A stretch of DNA of 15,129 nucleotides. It comes from Candidatus Kuenenia stuttgartensis (GTDB lineage: Bacteria > Planctomycetota > Planctomycetia > Isosphaerales > Isosphaeraceae). Both the position numbers and the translations under genes were made by a program. Shown here piece by piece: positions 7,844 through 15,129 of the stretch. The stretch is from positions 1 through 15,129 of the forward strand of contig CAMCFM010000044.1 in the NCBI GenBank assembly GCA_945874095.1. Direction: 5' to 3'. How positions within the stretch are numbered: position 1 is the first letter of the stretch; every line of letters starts with the position of its first letter. The notes below the pieces were generated by a model. It was not told the DNA's origin and searched no databases. It saw nothing but the letters and a program-made list of their open reading frames with translations.

Positions 7844-10800
7844 TTCGCATCGCCCCTATCAATGGTTGTGTTGCTTGGTAAATCTGGGTTCTGTCGTACT
7901 GATCTTTCAAGCCGCTCGGCTTTTCCCGATCCTTCAATCACTTTGATTTCCATATCATAAGGTGGATTCTCGATACGGTCCAGTCTACCTGACGGCCATC
8001 TGATCTCGAGAAAATCAGGTTTTTGATCTGATTGAAATCCAAAATGGATTCGTTGGTCGTTTGCTGATTGATAGCTACCGCCTCCAATTCGATCTGCAAA
8101 TTGGATTCTAGAGCCAAACTTTAATCGGATTTTACTACCAACTCCATCACGATTTGATTTGGTACCGATAAGCCTAATGTTCATCCAATGATTCTTATTT
8201 TGAGTTGTATTCTTAAAATACACCAAAGGCTCATTTAAGGGTAAGAGGATTGTATCTACGAGTCCATCATTATCGATGTCGCCGACTGCGAGACCACGCC
8301 CTAAATGCGGTATGGAAAGTGGTTCGCCAATTTTATCTGTGGTATCGAGCCAGCGTCCATTTTTCTGGCCCAGCAGGATCTGGGCAGGCATTCGGTATGG
8401 AACGTCACCCATATTGTCGGTATGCCCATTCGCTGTAAAAAGGTCAAGAAAACCATCGTTATTGGTATCAGTAAATGCAATACCGAAACCAAGCCTGAGA
8501 CGAGATGCAGATGCTAAGCCAGAGGAAGCTGTTCGATCTGCAAAAACAAGTCCACCCAGATTCTGATAAAGTGTGGTGGATTCACCATAATAATTGGTTA
8601 CGGCCAGATCCATTCGACCATCTTGATCATAATCACCGCAAGCGACACCCATTCCAGCCTGATAACTGCCTTCAGCACTACCGGCGACGCCTGAAATCTG
8701 GGCGACTTCTTCAAATGCCATTTTTCCTTTATTGTGGAAAAGAAAATTAGCAGATTTATCGTTGGCTACAAACAGGTCGGTTAAACCGTCGTCGTCGAAG
8801 TCGGCGGCGACGACACCGAGGCCACGACCATCCACATCGGCATTTGTGATGCCTGAAGATTCACTGATATCTGTAAACTTTCCATTGTCGTTGCGGAATA
8901 AATGGTCAGGACGAGCTTTACAGGTCGTAGGGTTGCAAGACATATAAGCCAGGGTTTCACCATTTCTGCAAAGGCGTGGGTTTAACTCGTCCCAGACGAC
9001 ATAATGACAGACATATAAGTCCAGATCACCATCGTTATCCAGATCTGCAAAGGCCGATGAGGTTGGCCAGTTGCGATGACCACCGAGCCCCCATTTATCG
9101 GTTTCATTGACAAAACTGCCATTGCCTTGATTTACATAGAGGAGATATGATCCGTATCGAGTGATAAAAAGGTCGCTGAAACCATCATTATTAATATCTC
9201 CTACAGAAACTCCATGACCATATCCAGTATTACCTAGAGGCAATCCAGATTTTTCCGTCGTATCCTCAAACGTTCCGTTATGAAGGTTACGAAACAATCG
9301 GTCGCCGGTCGATTTTTCTGGATTTCCAGCGATATGTGGAAAATCTCCTCCTTGTAACACGAAAACGTCGACCCAACCATCGTTGTCATAGTCGATCAGG
9401 GCGACTCCACTACTCAAAGTCACCGGCATTTGACGGATCTCAGTTTCTCCATTGCGAAATTGAAATACAAGATTTGATTTTTGTGAATCGTCTCGATATT
9501 CTGGTATTTGAATCGGATGATTTAAATCATTCACTGGCATTTTGGGATCATGAACAACGTCAGAACCAATCCAGTCTAACAAGATGTTTGATGACTCTGA
9601 TATGGTGTACAATATCTGCTGGTCCGATTTCTCAATTTCTGATAAAAGTTCCAAAGCCACTCTCTGATTTGGACTTTGTTTCAGTGTATATCGACAAAGT
9701 ATACGTGATTCCAAGAGTCGACCACACGAATATGCAATTTGTGAAAGTTTCAACAACTCATCGATTGTTCTGGGTGGTTCCGGAGCCATAATTAGCTTAT
9801 TGTAGGACTCCAATCCACGATCAATACTAGCTTTTCTTTCTCTTAACTGTTGAGATAATAACGAGTCTCCAGCACTCGTCGCAAAAGTGGAATATTTAGA
9901 AATAAGACCTGGTTGATATGGATCCATTTTGAACCATGATTCGAGAGCATATTTCTGCTGAGCAAAGTTGCCACGTGATTCAGCAAAATATAAGGCCCAT
10001 TCAAATTTCTGATTGGGCGAAAAATCATCCGGATTGATTTTCTGAGCCGCTTTGATAGCTAAACCAGGCTGATTTGTTGCTTTTGCCCATTTCATTCTGG
10101 CGAGATGCACAGGATTGTCAGGCTGATTTTCAGGACGCTCACACTGATCTAAAGCATCGTTTGCGAATTGAAACTGGCTACGATCGATAGAAACATTTGC
10201 CTTGGCAAGCCAGAGGCGGCTATCATTTGGATTTAAAGTCTCGCAGGTCTTAATGGCCTTTTCAATGGTTTTATAAGGAGGAGTCCCGCGACTGGTCCGC
10301 CAAAGGTCACGCAGAATGGGGAGTGGATTCTCGGAATCGGTGGCAATTTTTCCAAGAATCTCAGATGCGTCAGAAAAACGTGATTGCATACGATAATAGC
10401 GGTCAAGTCTGGTGAATATTTCGATCTTTTCAATCTTTGAAATCGTGTTTGAGCGGAGCGCCGATCGTAATGTCTCTTCAGCGTTTCTCCAATACCCTTG
10501 TTCTAAATAAAGGTCAGACAATCCTATTGAAGATTTCGCAAAAAAATCTGACTCCAGATGGATCTGACGGAATGACTCCACCGCCTCTTCAAACCGTGAT
10601 AATCGCTGGAGGCAAATGGATTCAAGAAATTGTAATTCATCTGAGCCTTGAGGATCAAGCCAGAAAGCGCGATGATTTCGAGCACTTTGCAATCGGTTTA
10701 GTGCGATATCAAAATGAGTCTGACTCATATCAGCTTTAGCGAGCTTAATTGATGAGTCATAGGTCAATGTTCGGGTACTGAAATAAAAACCGACCAGGAT

Positions 10801-10863
10801 CACAAGCATGACTGCAATGAATAAGTAGAGATTTCGTTTTTTCAAAGAATCATGTTGAATCAT
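7840..10863 (-). CDS. Large TPR + VCBS propeller + ASPIC/UnbV protein, CRTAC1 family (operon gene 2, paralogue of gene 1)
   Basis: This 1007-aa protein has a short basic N-terminus, then a membrane segment at about 11-28, so the body is probably outside the cytoplasm. Residues about 35-430 are helical TPR-like repeats (for example RFEEAVESFRQI, YWRNAEETLRSAL, RFSDASEILGKI). Seven Asp loops follow, beginning at D491, D556, D607, D688, D744, D799 and D862, and all keep the central D-G. Between loops 3 and 4 sits a Cys-bearing insertion, YVCHYVVWDELNPRLC (C619, C632), then C643 and C648 before the DHLFRN strand. The ASPIC/UnbV domain spans about 893-977 (GTKSNRDGVGSK ... IRWPSG). The C-terminal half closely matches the upstream gene, while the TPR half is diverged, so this is an old tandem duplicate. 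It overlaps the genes on both sides by ATGA. Molecular function is unknown; calcium-dependent adhesion or protein-scaffold activity is inferred. Confidence 0.93.
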   Translation of the reverse strand: MIQHDSLKKRNLYLFIAVMLVILVGFYFSTRTLTYDSSIKLAKADMSQTHFDIALNRLQSARNHRAFWLDPQGSDELQFLESICLQRLSRFEEAVESFRQIHLESDFFAKSSIGLSDLYLEQGYWRNAEETLRSALRSNTISKIEKIEIFTRLDRYYRMQSRFSDASEILGKIATDSENPLPILRDLWRTSRGTPPYKTIEKAIKTCETLNPNDSRLWLAKANVSIDRSQFQFANDALDQCERPENQPDNPVHLARMKWAKATNQPGLAIKAAQKINPDDFSPNQKFEWALYFAESRGNFAQQKYALESWFKMDPYQPGLISKYSTFATSAGDSLLSQQLRERKASIDRGLESYNKLIMAPEPPRTIDELLKLSQIAYSCGRLLESRILCRYTLKQSPNQRVALELLSEIEKSDQQILYTISESSNILLDWIGSDVVHDPKMPVNDLNHPIQIPEYRDDSQKSNLVFQFRNGETEIRQMPVTLSSGVALIDYDNDGWVDVFVLQGGDFPHIAGNPEKSTGDRLFRNLHNGTFEDTTEKSGLPLGNTGYGHGVSVGDINNDGFSDLFITRYGSYLLYVNQGNGSFVNETDKWGLGGHRNWPTSSAFADLDNDGDLDLYVCHYVVWDELNPRLCRNGETLAYMSCNPTTCKARPDHLFRNDNGKFTDISESSGITNADVDGRGLGVVAADFDDDGLTDLFVANDKSANFLFHNKGKMAFEEVAQISGVAGSAEGSYQAGMGVACGDYDQDGRMDLAVTNYYGESTTLYQNLGGLVFADRTASSGLASASRLRLGFGIAFTDTNNDGFLDLFTANGHTDNMGDVPYRMPAQILLGQKNGRWLDTTDKIGEPLSIPHLGRGLAVGDIDNDGLVDTILLPLNEPLVYFKNTTQNKNHWMNIRLIGTKSNRDGVGSKIRLKFGSRIQFADRIGGGSYQSANDQRIHFGFQSDQKPDFLEIRWPSGRLDRIENPPYDMEIKVIEGSGKAERLERSVRQNPDLPSNTTIDRGDAK

Positions 10864-13800
10864 GGTTGAAGGCCTTTGTCAGACAGAGACTTTTGCTTGA
10901 AGGGATAAACGGTTTTCTCGCCTTCTTTAATCCGTATTGTCTGATTTACGGAAACTAATTTGTGACGATCTATTATTCCTGATGGCCATTGGACTTCAAG
11001 TTGGTCGATTGTCTTAGCTTTATCAAGACCAAAATGTAATGGACCAGCGCTTGCTGATAGATAACTTCCTCCACCGAAACGAACAGTCATTTGAGTTTTA
11101 TCAGAATACTTGACAGTGATTTTGGCGCCGACTCCATCTCGATTTGATTTTACTCCTTCAAGCTCAATCATGATATAATAAGCTGCTTGCTGGGGATTAT
11201 CTGTATGATCTGGAAGAGAATTCTGAAAGACTGAAAGTTGAGAATCAAGGCTTGTTATTACCATATCCTGCAGTCCATCGTGATTTAAATCACCGACAGC
11301 AAGCCCCCTGCCCAACCTTGGTACCAGCATATCTGGGCCTACTTTTGATTCTGTATTCATCAATCGACCATTAGGATTTGCCATGAGTAGTTGTACAGGC
11401 ATTTGATAGGGTATAATTGGACTTGAATCATTCACATGACCATTTGCTGTTGCGATATCGAGACGTCCATCGTTATTAAAATCCGTCAGGGTTGTACCAA
11501 ATCCAAGACGATAACGGCTTGCATCTTTGAGCCCGATCGCTGCACCTCGCTCTCTGAACAGGAGGTTTCCCATGTTTTCGAAATAGCTGGTGGACTCACC
11601 GTAAAAGTTTGTGACAATCAGGTCGAGTTTCTGATCGTTATTAAAGTCACCACACGAGACTCCCATACCGGCTTGATAGCCACCTTCAGAATTTGCAGAA
11701 ACGCCTGCTGGAAGTGCCTCATCCGTGAATTTCATTTGTCCATGATTCTTAAATAGAAAATTGGCTGTGCCGTCGTTTGCAACGAAGATATCGGTGAGCC
11801 CATCGTCGTCAAAATCGGCTGCTATGACTCCGAGGCCGCGTCCTTCGCGGTCGGCGGAAGTGATTCCGGCAGCATCGCTGATATCGGTAAACTTGTCTTG
11901 GTCGTTGCGAAATAAATGGTCGGATCGAGCCGTGAGAACATGGGGTACGCAATATGCGACTGGACCACCATTCTCGTTACCGCATAGGCGAGGGTTCTGT
12001 GAATCCCATACGACATAATGACAGACATAAAGGTCGAGATCCCCATCATTATCAAAGTCAGCAAATGCAGATGAAGTGGGCCAATCACGTTCACCAGAGA
12101 GATTCCAGCTCGCAGTGACATCTTTAAAAGTACCATTCTTTTGGTTTAAAAATAGAGAATAGGAACCATATCGGGTAATAAAGAGATCGGAATAGCCGTC
12201 ATTATTAATATCTCCGACAGAAACTCCGTGGCTATAACCGACACGATTCATCGGTAGACCGGATTTTTCCGTGATATCTTCAAAAGTGCAATTGCCACGG
12301 TTGCGAAAAAGTCGATCTCCGTGTGATTTGTTGGAAGGATCGGGTTTGAATGGAAAATCACCGCCCTGGAGAGCGAGTATATCGAGATGCCCATCGTTGT
12401 CAAAATCAAGTAACGCGACGCCTCCGCTCATCGTTTCTGGAAGTTGGAGTTGCGATGTACGACCGCTTTTAAACATGAAATCGAGTCCTTTGGGTAATTT
12501 TGTGATGTCTCTAAACAAAGGAATATGAGTCGTTTCACTGGAAATTGCGAGAGAAGTTTTAAGTGGTTGCTTCGATTGTGAGATTTGGTCGATTAAGCGC
12601 CATAAGTTCGTTGGATCCTGAGAAAGCTTCATCATCTTTTCCAGGTCGGAAATCTTTTTCCCGAGGCCTTCCAACTTTGGATTGGTTCGAGACAGAATCT
12701 CATGAAATGCAATGGCTTCGAACCATCTGCCAAGTCGCTCGGCAGAATTTGCCATGATGGTAGGGTTTGCTTTGAAGTCGGAACCGACGAGATTTGTATA
12801 ATTGCGCTTTGTCAGGTCGATCTCCGTTCGATCTTTCCTTAAAGCAGTCGCTTTTTCGATCTGTCCGATTGAAATGAATGTTTCAGCAAGTTCTTCAATC
12901 GCACGAATATCGCCAGGATGAGTTTTTAAATAATCTTCGAGAATCTCGATCTTTTTACTGGTGTCTCCGTGCTGAACTGCTTTGATTGAACCGATGCGCA
13001 CTACTAATTCAGGCTTGATCAAGTTACGATCAAGAATTTTCTGAAGTTCCTCGATCTTATCGGCGTTATTCTGTAGGATTGCCAGTTGTAATTCCAATTG
13101 CAGGACGGTGGAATTGACAGGGATCTTTTTTGAAAGTTGTTGAATCAAAACTTCTGATTGATCGGTTTTGCCAGAAATGAATGCAATATTTGCCAGACCA
13201 ATTTGGACCCCTTCATCATTCGGGGATTTCTGGCGAGCCGATTCCAGTTTTTGGCGAACGTGCTCGATCGGATAGACTTCGAGGTCGAGTGAGAGATGGG
13301 CCCTGAGATTGGCGATGGTTTCTGAGGCGTCTGCACTTCGACTGCGTTTCTTCTCGATCCAATTCTCCTGAATCAGTGGAGCAACCTCATCGAGACGGTG
13401 TTCGAGCCATAGAAGTTGAAGAAGTGCATGGCGGATTTCCATCGAGAGTGGGCTAAGATTCAGAAGTCCTTTACGATAAAGCGTTTCAGCCTCTTTCAGG
13501 CGGCCCTGAGACTCAAGCCATTCGGAGGCTCTCAGCACGGACTCACCGAAGTAGGAAGAATCTGGAGAGAGTTCACTCCAGCTGTTGAGAGCTTTCTCAG
13601 GATTGCCGGTAGAGTAGTCACAAAGACCTATGAGATAAGAGGCTTCGTCGTTCTTACTGAATGTGATCAGTGAAAGTCTGGAGAGAGTTTTCGCGGCTTC
13701 CTGATATTTCCGATCCTTGACTGAGGATCGAGCTTTTGTGATTAGAAAGTCTTGAGTTTTGGCTTGGATGGTTAGAAATGTGATCAGGAGGCAAACGCAT

Positions 13801-13898
13801 AAGAGGAACAGTCCAAGAACTTTCCGTGCCCCAAGACTTTTTAGTCGAAGGGGTAACTGTGTCAGAAAGTGAAATGGTTTAGGGACTAGTGCGTTCAT
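10860..13898 (-). CDS. Large TPR + VCBS propeller + ASPIC/UnbV protein, CRTAC1 family (operon gene 1)
   Basis: This 1012-aa protein is the first gene of the four-gene operon. A basic N-terminus leads into a membrane segment (about 27-45), suggesting an N-in anchor with a periplasmic body. TPR-like helices fill about 50-430 (for example KYQEAAKTLSRL, RLKEAETLYRKGL). Seven Asp loops start at D498, D563, D614, D695, D751, D806 and D870. The fifth reads DFNNDQKLD, with Gln where the loop Gly is expected. The Cys insertion seen in the next gene is here too: YVCHYVVWD (C626), C639, and a single C650 in YCVPH. The ASPIC/UnbV domain covers about 905-990 (EGVKSNRDGVGAK ... VQWPSG). Its stop overlaps the next start as ATGA. 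The ATG at 13898 lacks a clear ribosome binding site, which is not rare in planctomycetes. Role unknown; it is probably an extracytoplasmic scaffold or adhesin-like protein. Confidence 0.93.
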   Translation of the reverse strand: MNALVPKPFHFLTQLPLRLKSLGARKVLGLFLLCVCLLITFLTIQAKTQDFLITKARSSVKDRKYQEAAKTLSRLSLITFSKNDEASYLIGLCDYSTGNPEKALNSWSELSPDSSYFGESVLRASEWLESQGRLKEAETLYRKGLLNLSPLSMEIRHALLQLLWLEHRLDEVAPLIQENWIEKKRSRSADASETIANLRAHLSLDLEVYPIEHVRQKLESARQKSPNDEGVQIGLANIAFISGKTDQSEVLIQQLSKKIPVNSTVLQLELQLAILQNNADKIEELQKILDRNLIKPELVVRIGSIKAVQHGDTSKKIEILEDYLKTHPGDIRAIEELAETFISIGQIEKATALRKDRTEIDLTKRNYTNLVGSDFKANPTIMANSAERLGRWFEAIAFHEILSRTNPKLEGLGKKISDLEKMMKLSQDPTNLWRLIDQISQSKQPLKTSLAISSETTHIPLFRDITKLPKGLDFMFKSGRTSQLQLPETMSGGVALLDFDNDGHLDILALQGGDFPFKPDPSNKSHGDRLFRNRGNCTFEDITEKSGLPMNRVGYSHGVSVGDINNDGYSDLFITRYGSYSLFLNQKNGTFKDVTASWNLSGERDWPTSSAFADFDNDGDLDLYVCHYVVWDSQNPRLCGNENGGPVAYCVPHVLTARSDHLFRNDQDKFTDISDAAGITSADREGRGLGVIAADFDDDGLTDIFVANDGTANFLFKNHGQMKFTDEALPAGVSANSEGGYQAGMGVSCGDFNNDQKLDLIVTNFYGESTSYFENMGNLLFRERGAAIGLKDASRYRLGFGTTLTDFNNDGRLDIATANGHVNDSSPIIPYQMPVQLLMANPNGRLMNTESKVGPDMLVPRLGRGLAVGDLNHDGLQDMVITSLDSQLSVFQNSLPDHTDNPQQAAYYIMIELEGVKSNRDGVGAKITVKYSDKTQMTVRFGGGSYLSASAGPLHFGLDKAKTIDQLEVQWPSGIIDRHKLVSVNQTIRIKEGEKTVYPFKQKSLSDKGLQP

Positions 13899-13992
13899 TT
13901 ACAGAGACAAGTTGGCCACAGAGAGGGCCAGTCGATCATGGATTTTAGATGAGGGGGTTGGCAAATCGTTACGACTTTTGAGGAGTCAGGTA

Positions 13993-14021
13993 TTGACCCG
14001 CAACGACCACATCTTTACTTT
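13993..14021 (+). promoter_or_regulatory. Candidate sigma70-type promoter for the small lipoprotein gene
   Basis: TTGACC (13993-13998) matches five of six -35 bases. A 17-bp spacer leads to TACTTT (14016-14021), which keeps the T1, A2 and T6 positions of a -10 box. It sits about 90 bp upstream of the GTG start. The weak -10 keeps this tentative. Confidence 0.35.
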
Positions 14022-14096
14022 ACACTTTCCTACCACTTCGAAAGAAGCATCCAGTTCCCAAAAATTCGGTACCAACGACCGTTTTTGATCAAAATC

Positions 14097-14102
14097 AGGA
14101 GA
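14097..14102 (+). promoter_or_regulatory. Ribosome binding site that fixes the lipoprotein start
   Basis: AGGAGA lies 6 bases before the GTG at 14109. It identifies that codon as the start and rules out the in-frame TTG at 14085, which lies upstream of the site. Confidence 0.75.
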
Positions 14103-14108
14103 TTTCCC

Positions 14109-14327
14109 GTGCGTAAATTGAGCATGATGGCAGTGCTGGCTTTGTCAGTCGTATCGACTCTGAGTTTTTCAGGTTGTGGCGGCGGAGCAACGGAAGGCAA
14201 TCTGAAGCCAGGTGCAGTAATCACACCTGAGCAATCAGCCGAAAAGGCCAAGGCTGTGATGAAGGGTATGGAAGGTCAATACAAGGGTGCACCAGGCGTA
14301 CCTTCCTCCGCGAGCAAGGCCAAGTAA
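14109..14327 (+). CDS. Small lipoprotein of unknown function (72 aa)
   Basis: From the GTG at 14109 the protein begins with a short basic stretch (RK), then a hydrophobic core (about residues 5-20) ending in LSFSGC, a lipobox with a slightly unusual Phe at -3. Processing would leave a lipid-anchored peptide of about 50 residues starting CGGGATEGN. The mature part has PEQSAEKAKAVMKGMEGQYKG, a short amphipathic helix, then a flexible GAPGVPSSASKAK tail rich in small residues. No enzyme motif is visible. I recall similar tiny lipoproteins as common in planctomycetes, but cannot name a family. It is divergent from the CRTAC1-family operon and lies in the same direction as rpsB, with a terminator-like hairpin between. 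Lipoprotein status is well supported; function is unknown. Confidence 0.82.
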   Translation: MRKLSMMAVLALSVVSTLSFSGCGGGATEGNLKPGAVITPEQSAEKAKAVMKGMEGQYKGAPGVPSSASKAK

Positions 14328-14395
14328 GTCTCTTTTAAGCATCTTGATTTTAGTGGATCACTAAAGTCTGCTAAAAGATAAAGAAGTTGAGATAG

Positions 14396-14429
14396 AGCGG
14401 ACAGGCCTATAAGTAAAGGCTTGTCCGCT
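14396..14429 (+). terminator. Terminator-like hairpin after the small lipoprotein gene
   Basis: AGCGGACAGGCCT (14396-14408) pairs with AGGCTTGTCCGCT (14417-14429): 13 bp with one G-U pair and an 8-base loop. The following sequence is only moderately T-rich (TCTCATTCTAAATTTG), so termination may be weak or factor-assisted. Confidence 0.6.
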
Positions 14430-14620
14430 GTCTCATTCTAAATTTGTCTGTAAGAAGATTTCTGAAGACGCGAGACGAACTTTAGATGAGTCGTTTCCGT
14501 ATATTTTGGAAGTGTTTGTGGAATTATGGTGTGACGGCGGATCCGAAAAAAAATCACATCAGGGTTGACCAAACTATCTTTCTGCATGTAGGTTATATAG
14601 TTCTGCTGACGATACTCACA

Positions 14621-14726
14621 GTAGGAAGTTTTGGTTGGCACCCACGTTGGGTGTGACTGATAAGCCTACACTAACATGACTTAGCACGAATGCCCCGGTG
14701 AAAAGTCACATGGGGAAACGCATTCG
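14621..14726 (+). promoter_or_regulatory. Candidate structured rpsB leader RNA
   Basis: Two hairpins precede rpsB. The first is closed by GTAGG (14621-14625) with CCTAC (14665-14669) and contains GCACCCA/TGGGTGT (14638-14644 with 14648-14654, one G-U). The second is a multi-part stem: CGAATGC/GCATTCG (14687-14693 with 14720-14726), then CCC/GGG, then GTGA/TCAC (14698-14701 with 14706-14709) closing an AAAG loop, with an AAAC internal bulge. It ends about 20 bases before the ribosome binding site. Ribosomal protein operons often use such leaders for autoregulation, and E. coli rpsB is autoregulated by S2. That this one binds S2 is inference. Confidence 0.4.
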
Positions 14727-14747
14727 GGAACATCACAAGTTTTTGCG

Positions 14748-14753
14748 AAGGGA
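14748..14753 (+). promoter_or_regulatory. Ribosome binding site of rpsB
   Basis: AAGGGA lies 8 bases before the GTG at 14762, favouring it over the in-frame GTG at 14771, which would be 17 bases away. Confidence 0.65.
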
Positions 14754-14761
14754 ATACCTCA

Positions 14762-15129
14762 GTGTCCTTAGTGGTCCAAGATCTAATTGAAGCTGGCGTA
14801 CACTTCGGAAGCCGCGCCCGCCGCTGGAATCCGAAGATGAAGCCGTACATTTACGGCAAGCGTAACCTGATTCACATCATCGACTTGAAGGAAACCGTAC
14901 GTGGCTTGCTGCGTGGTTCGAAGTTCTTCAATCGAGTGGCATCGAACAATGGTTTGATTTTGTTCGTTGGCACGAAGCGTCAGGCGACGGATACGATCAT
15001 GGAGCAAGCCACTCGCTGTGGCATGCCTTATGTGACAGAGCGCTGGCTGGGTGGGACACTGACGAACTTCGTGACGATTCGTAGTCGTCTGAAACGTCTT
15101 GAAGAGTTGGAGCGGATTCTGGATGGCGA
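14762..15129 (+). CDS. rpsB: 30S ribosomal protein S2, N-terminal part (C-terminus beyond window)
   Basis: The first 122 codons of ribosomal protein S2 are present; the gene runs off the window end. Translation from the GTG gives LVVQDLIEAGVHFGSRARRWNPKM in two adjoining blocks, the classic S2 opening. Here GS replaces the more common GH of GVHFGHQ. KPYIYGKRN, IHIIDL, ILFVGTKRQA and TERWLGGTLTNF follow, all S2 signatures. S2 joins the small ribosomal subunit late and is needed for S1 binding in bacteria that have it. In many bacteria tsf (EF-Ts) comes next; that cannot be seen here. Codon choice looks more biased (CGT, AAG, GGC, CTG) than in the operon genes, as expected for a highly expressed gene. 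Confidence 0.97.
   Translation, partial: MSLVVQDLIEAGVHFGSRARRWNPKMKPYIYGKRNLIHIIDLKETVRGLLRGSKFFNRVASNNGLILFVGTKRQATDTIMEQATRCGMPYVTERWLGGTLTNFVTIRSRLKRLEELERILDG

Larger units (their letters stand above)
14328..14761 (+). other. Intergenic region and 5' leader of rpsB
   Basis: This 434-bp gap contains a terminator-like hairpin (14396-14429) and a hairpin-rich segment (14621-14726) just ahead of rpsB. The stretch 14440-14600 should carry the rpsB promoter. TTGACC (14565-14570) and TATAGT (14596-14601) are both present, but their spacing does not make one good promoter. No protein-coding gene is supported. Confidence 0.65.

Noticed and set aside
9336..9791. Open frame of 151 codons on the plus strand
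   Set aside because: It lies entirely antisense to operon gene 2, whose frame is continuous with recognisable domains. The antisense product has no motif, and its composition looks like a shadow translation.
13913..13930. TGGCC...GGCCA inverted repeat upstream of the operon, considered as an operator
   Set aside because: The stem is only 5 bp with an 8-base loop and no second copy nearby, so chance is a sufficient explanation.
14085..14108. Upstream TTG start for the small lipoprotein
   Set aside because: The AGGAGA ribosome binding site lies downstream of that TTG and is ideally placed for the GTG at 14109, which also gives a normal lipoprotein signal length.
14565..14601. TTGACC plus TATAGT as an rpsB promoter
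   Set aside because: The spacer is 25 bp, too long for one promoter. Pairing TTGACC with TAGGTT (18 bp) is possible but weak, so I do not list either as a feature.

Overview
The window looks like a planctomycete chromosome of moderate GC. The evidence is the gene content: a cytochrome-type PSCyt1/PSCyt2(DUF1549)/PSD1(DUF1553) protein, a secreted sulfatase, several large TPR + FG-GAP/VCBS + ASPIC/UnbV (CRTAC1-family) proteins, and a small lipoprotein beside rpsB. GTG starts are frequent and ribosome binding sites are often weak. The genus cannot be fixed from the sequence alone. Both ends cut through genes.

Layout. Positions 1-2354 (minus) hold the N-terminal 784 residues of the DUF1549/DUF1553 protein. 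Positions 2355-2850 separate it from a divergent sulfatase (2851-4386, plus) and contain an inverted pair of GTAG-headed palindromes at about 2544-2687, which has the form of a REP doublet (REPIN). Convergent to the sulfatase, a tight minus-strand operon runs from 13898 down to 4431. In transcription order it holds two tandem-duplicated TPR/beta-propeller/ASPIC-UnbV proteins of 1012 and 1007 aa, an ABC_sub_bind-type lipoprotein of 367 aa, and a third, shorter CRTAC1-family protein of 770 aa. All three internal junctions are 4-bp start/stop overlaps (ATGA, ATGA, GTGA), so the genes are probably translationally coupled. Divergent from the operon lie a 72-aa lipoprotein (14109-14327), a terminator-like hairpin, a structured 5' leader, and the first 122 codons of rpsB (14762 onward).

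How the genes may work together. All four operon products are predicted to be exported or anchored with their bulk outside the cytoplasmic membrane. Three carry seven Asp-rich calcium-binding loops each, consistent with seven-bladed propellers, behind TPR-like or helical regions and an N-terminal membrane segment. The fourth is a two-lobed ligand-binding lipoprotein with no permease or ATPase gene in the window. The most economical reading is a periplasmic or cell-surface complex that combines ligand sensing or capture with calcium-stabilised adhesion or scaffold proteins. That function is inference; no substrate or process can be read from the sequence. The sulfatase and the DUF1549/DUF1553 protein belong to the expanded planctomycete secreted-protein repertoire and need not be linked to the operon. 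The operon and the possible rpsB leader RNA are the two items most worth following up.
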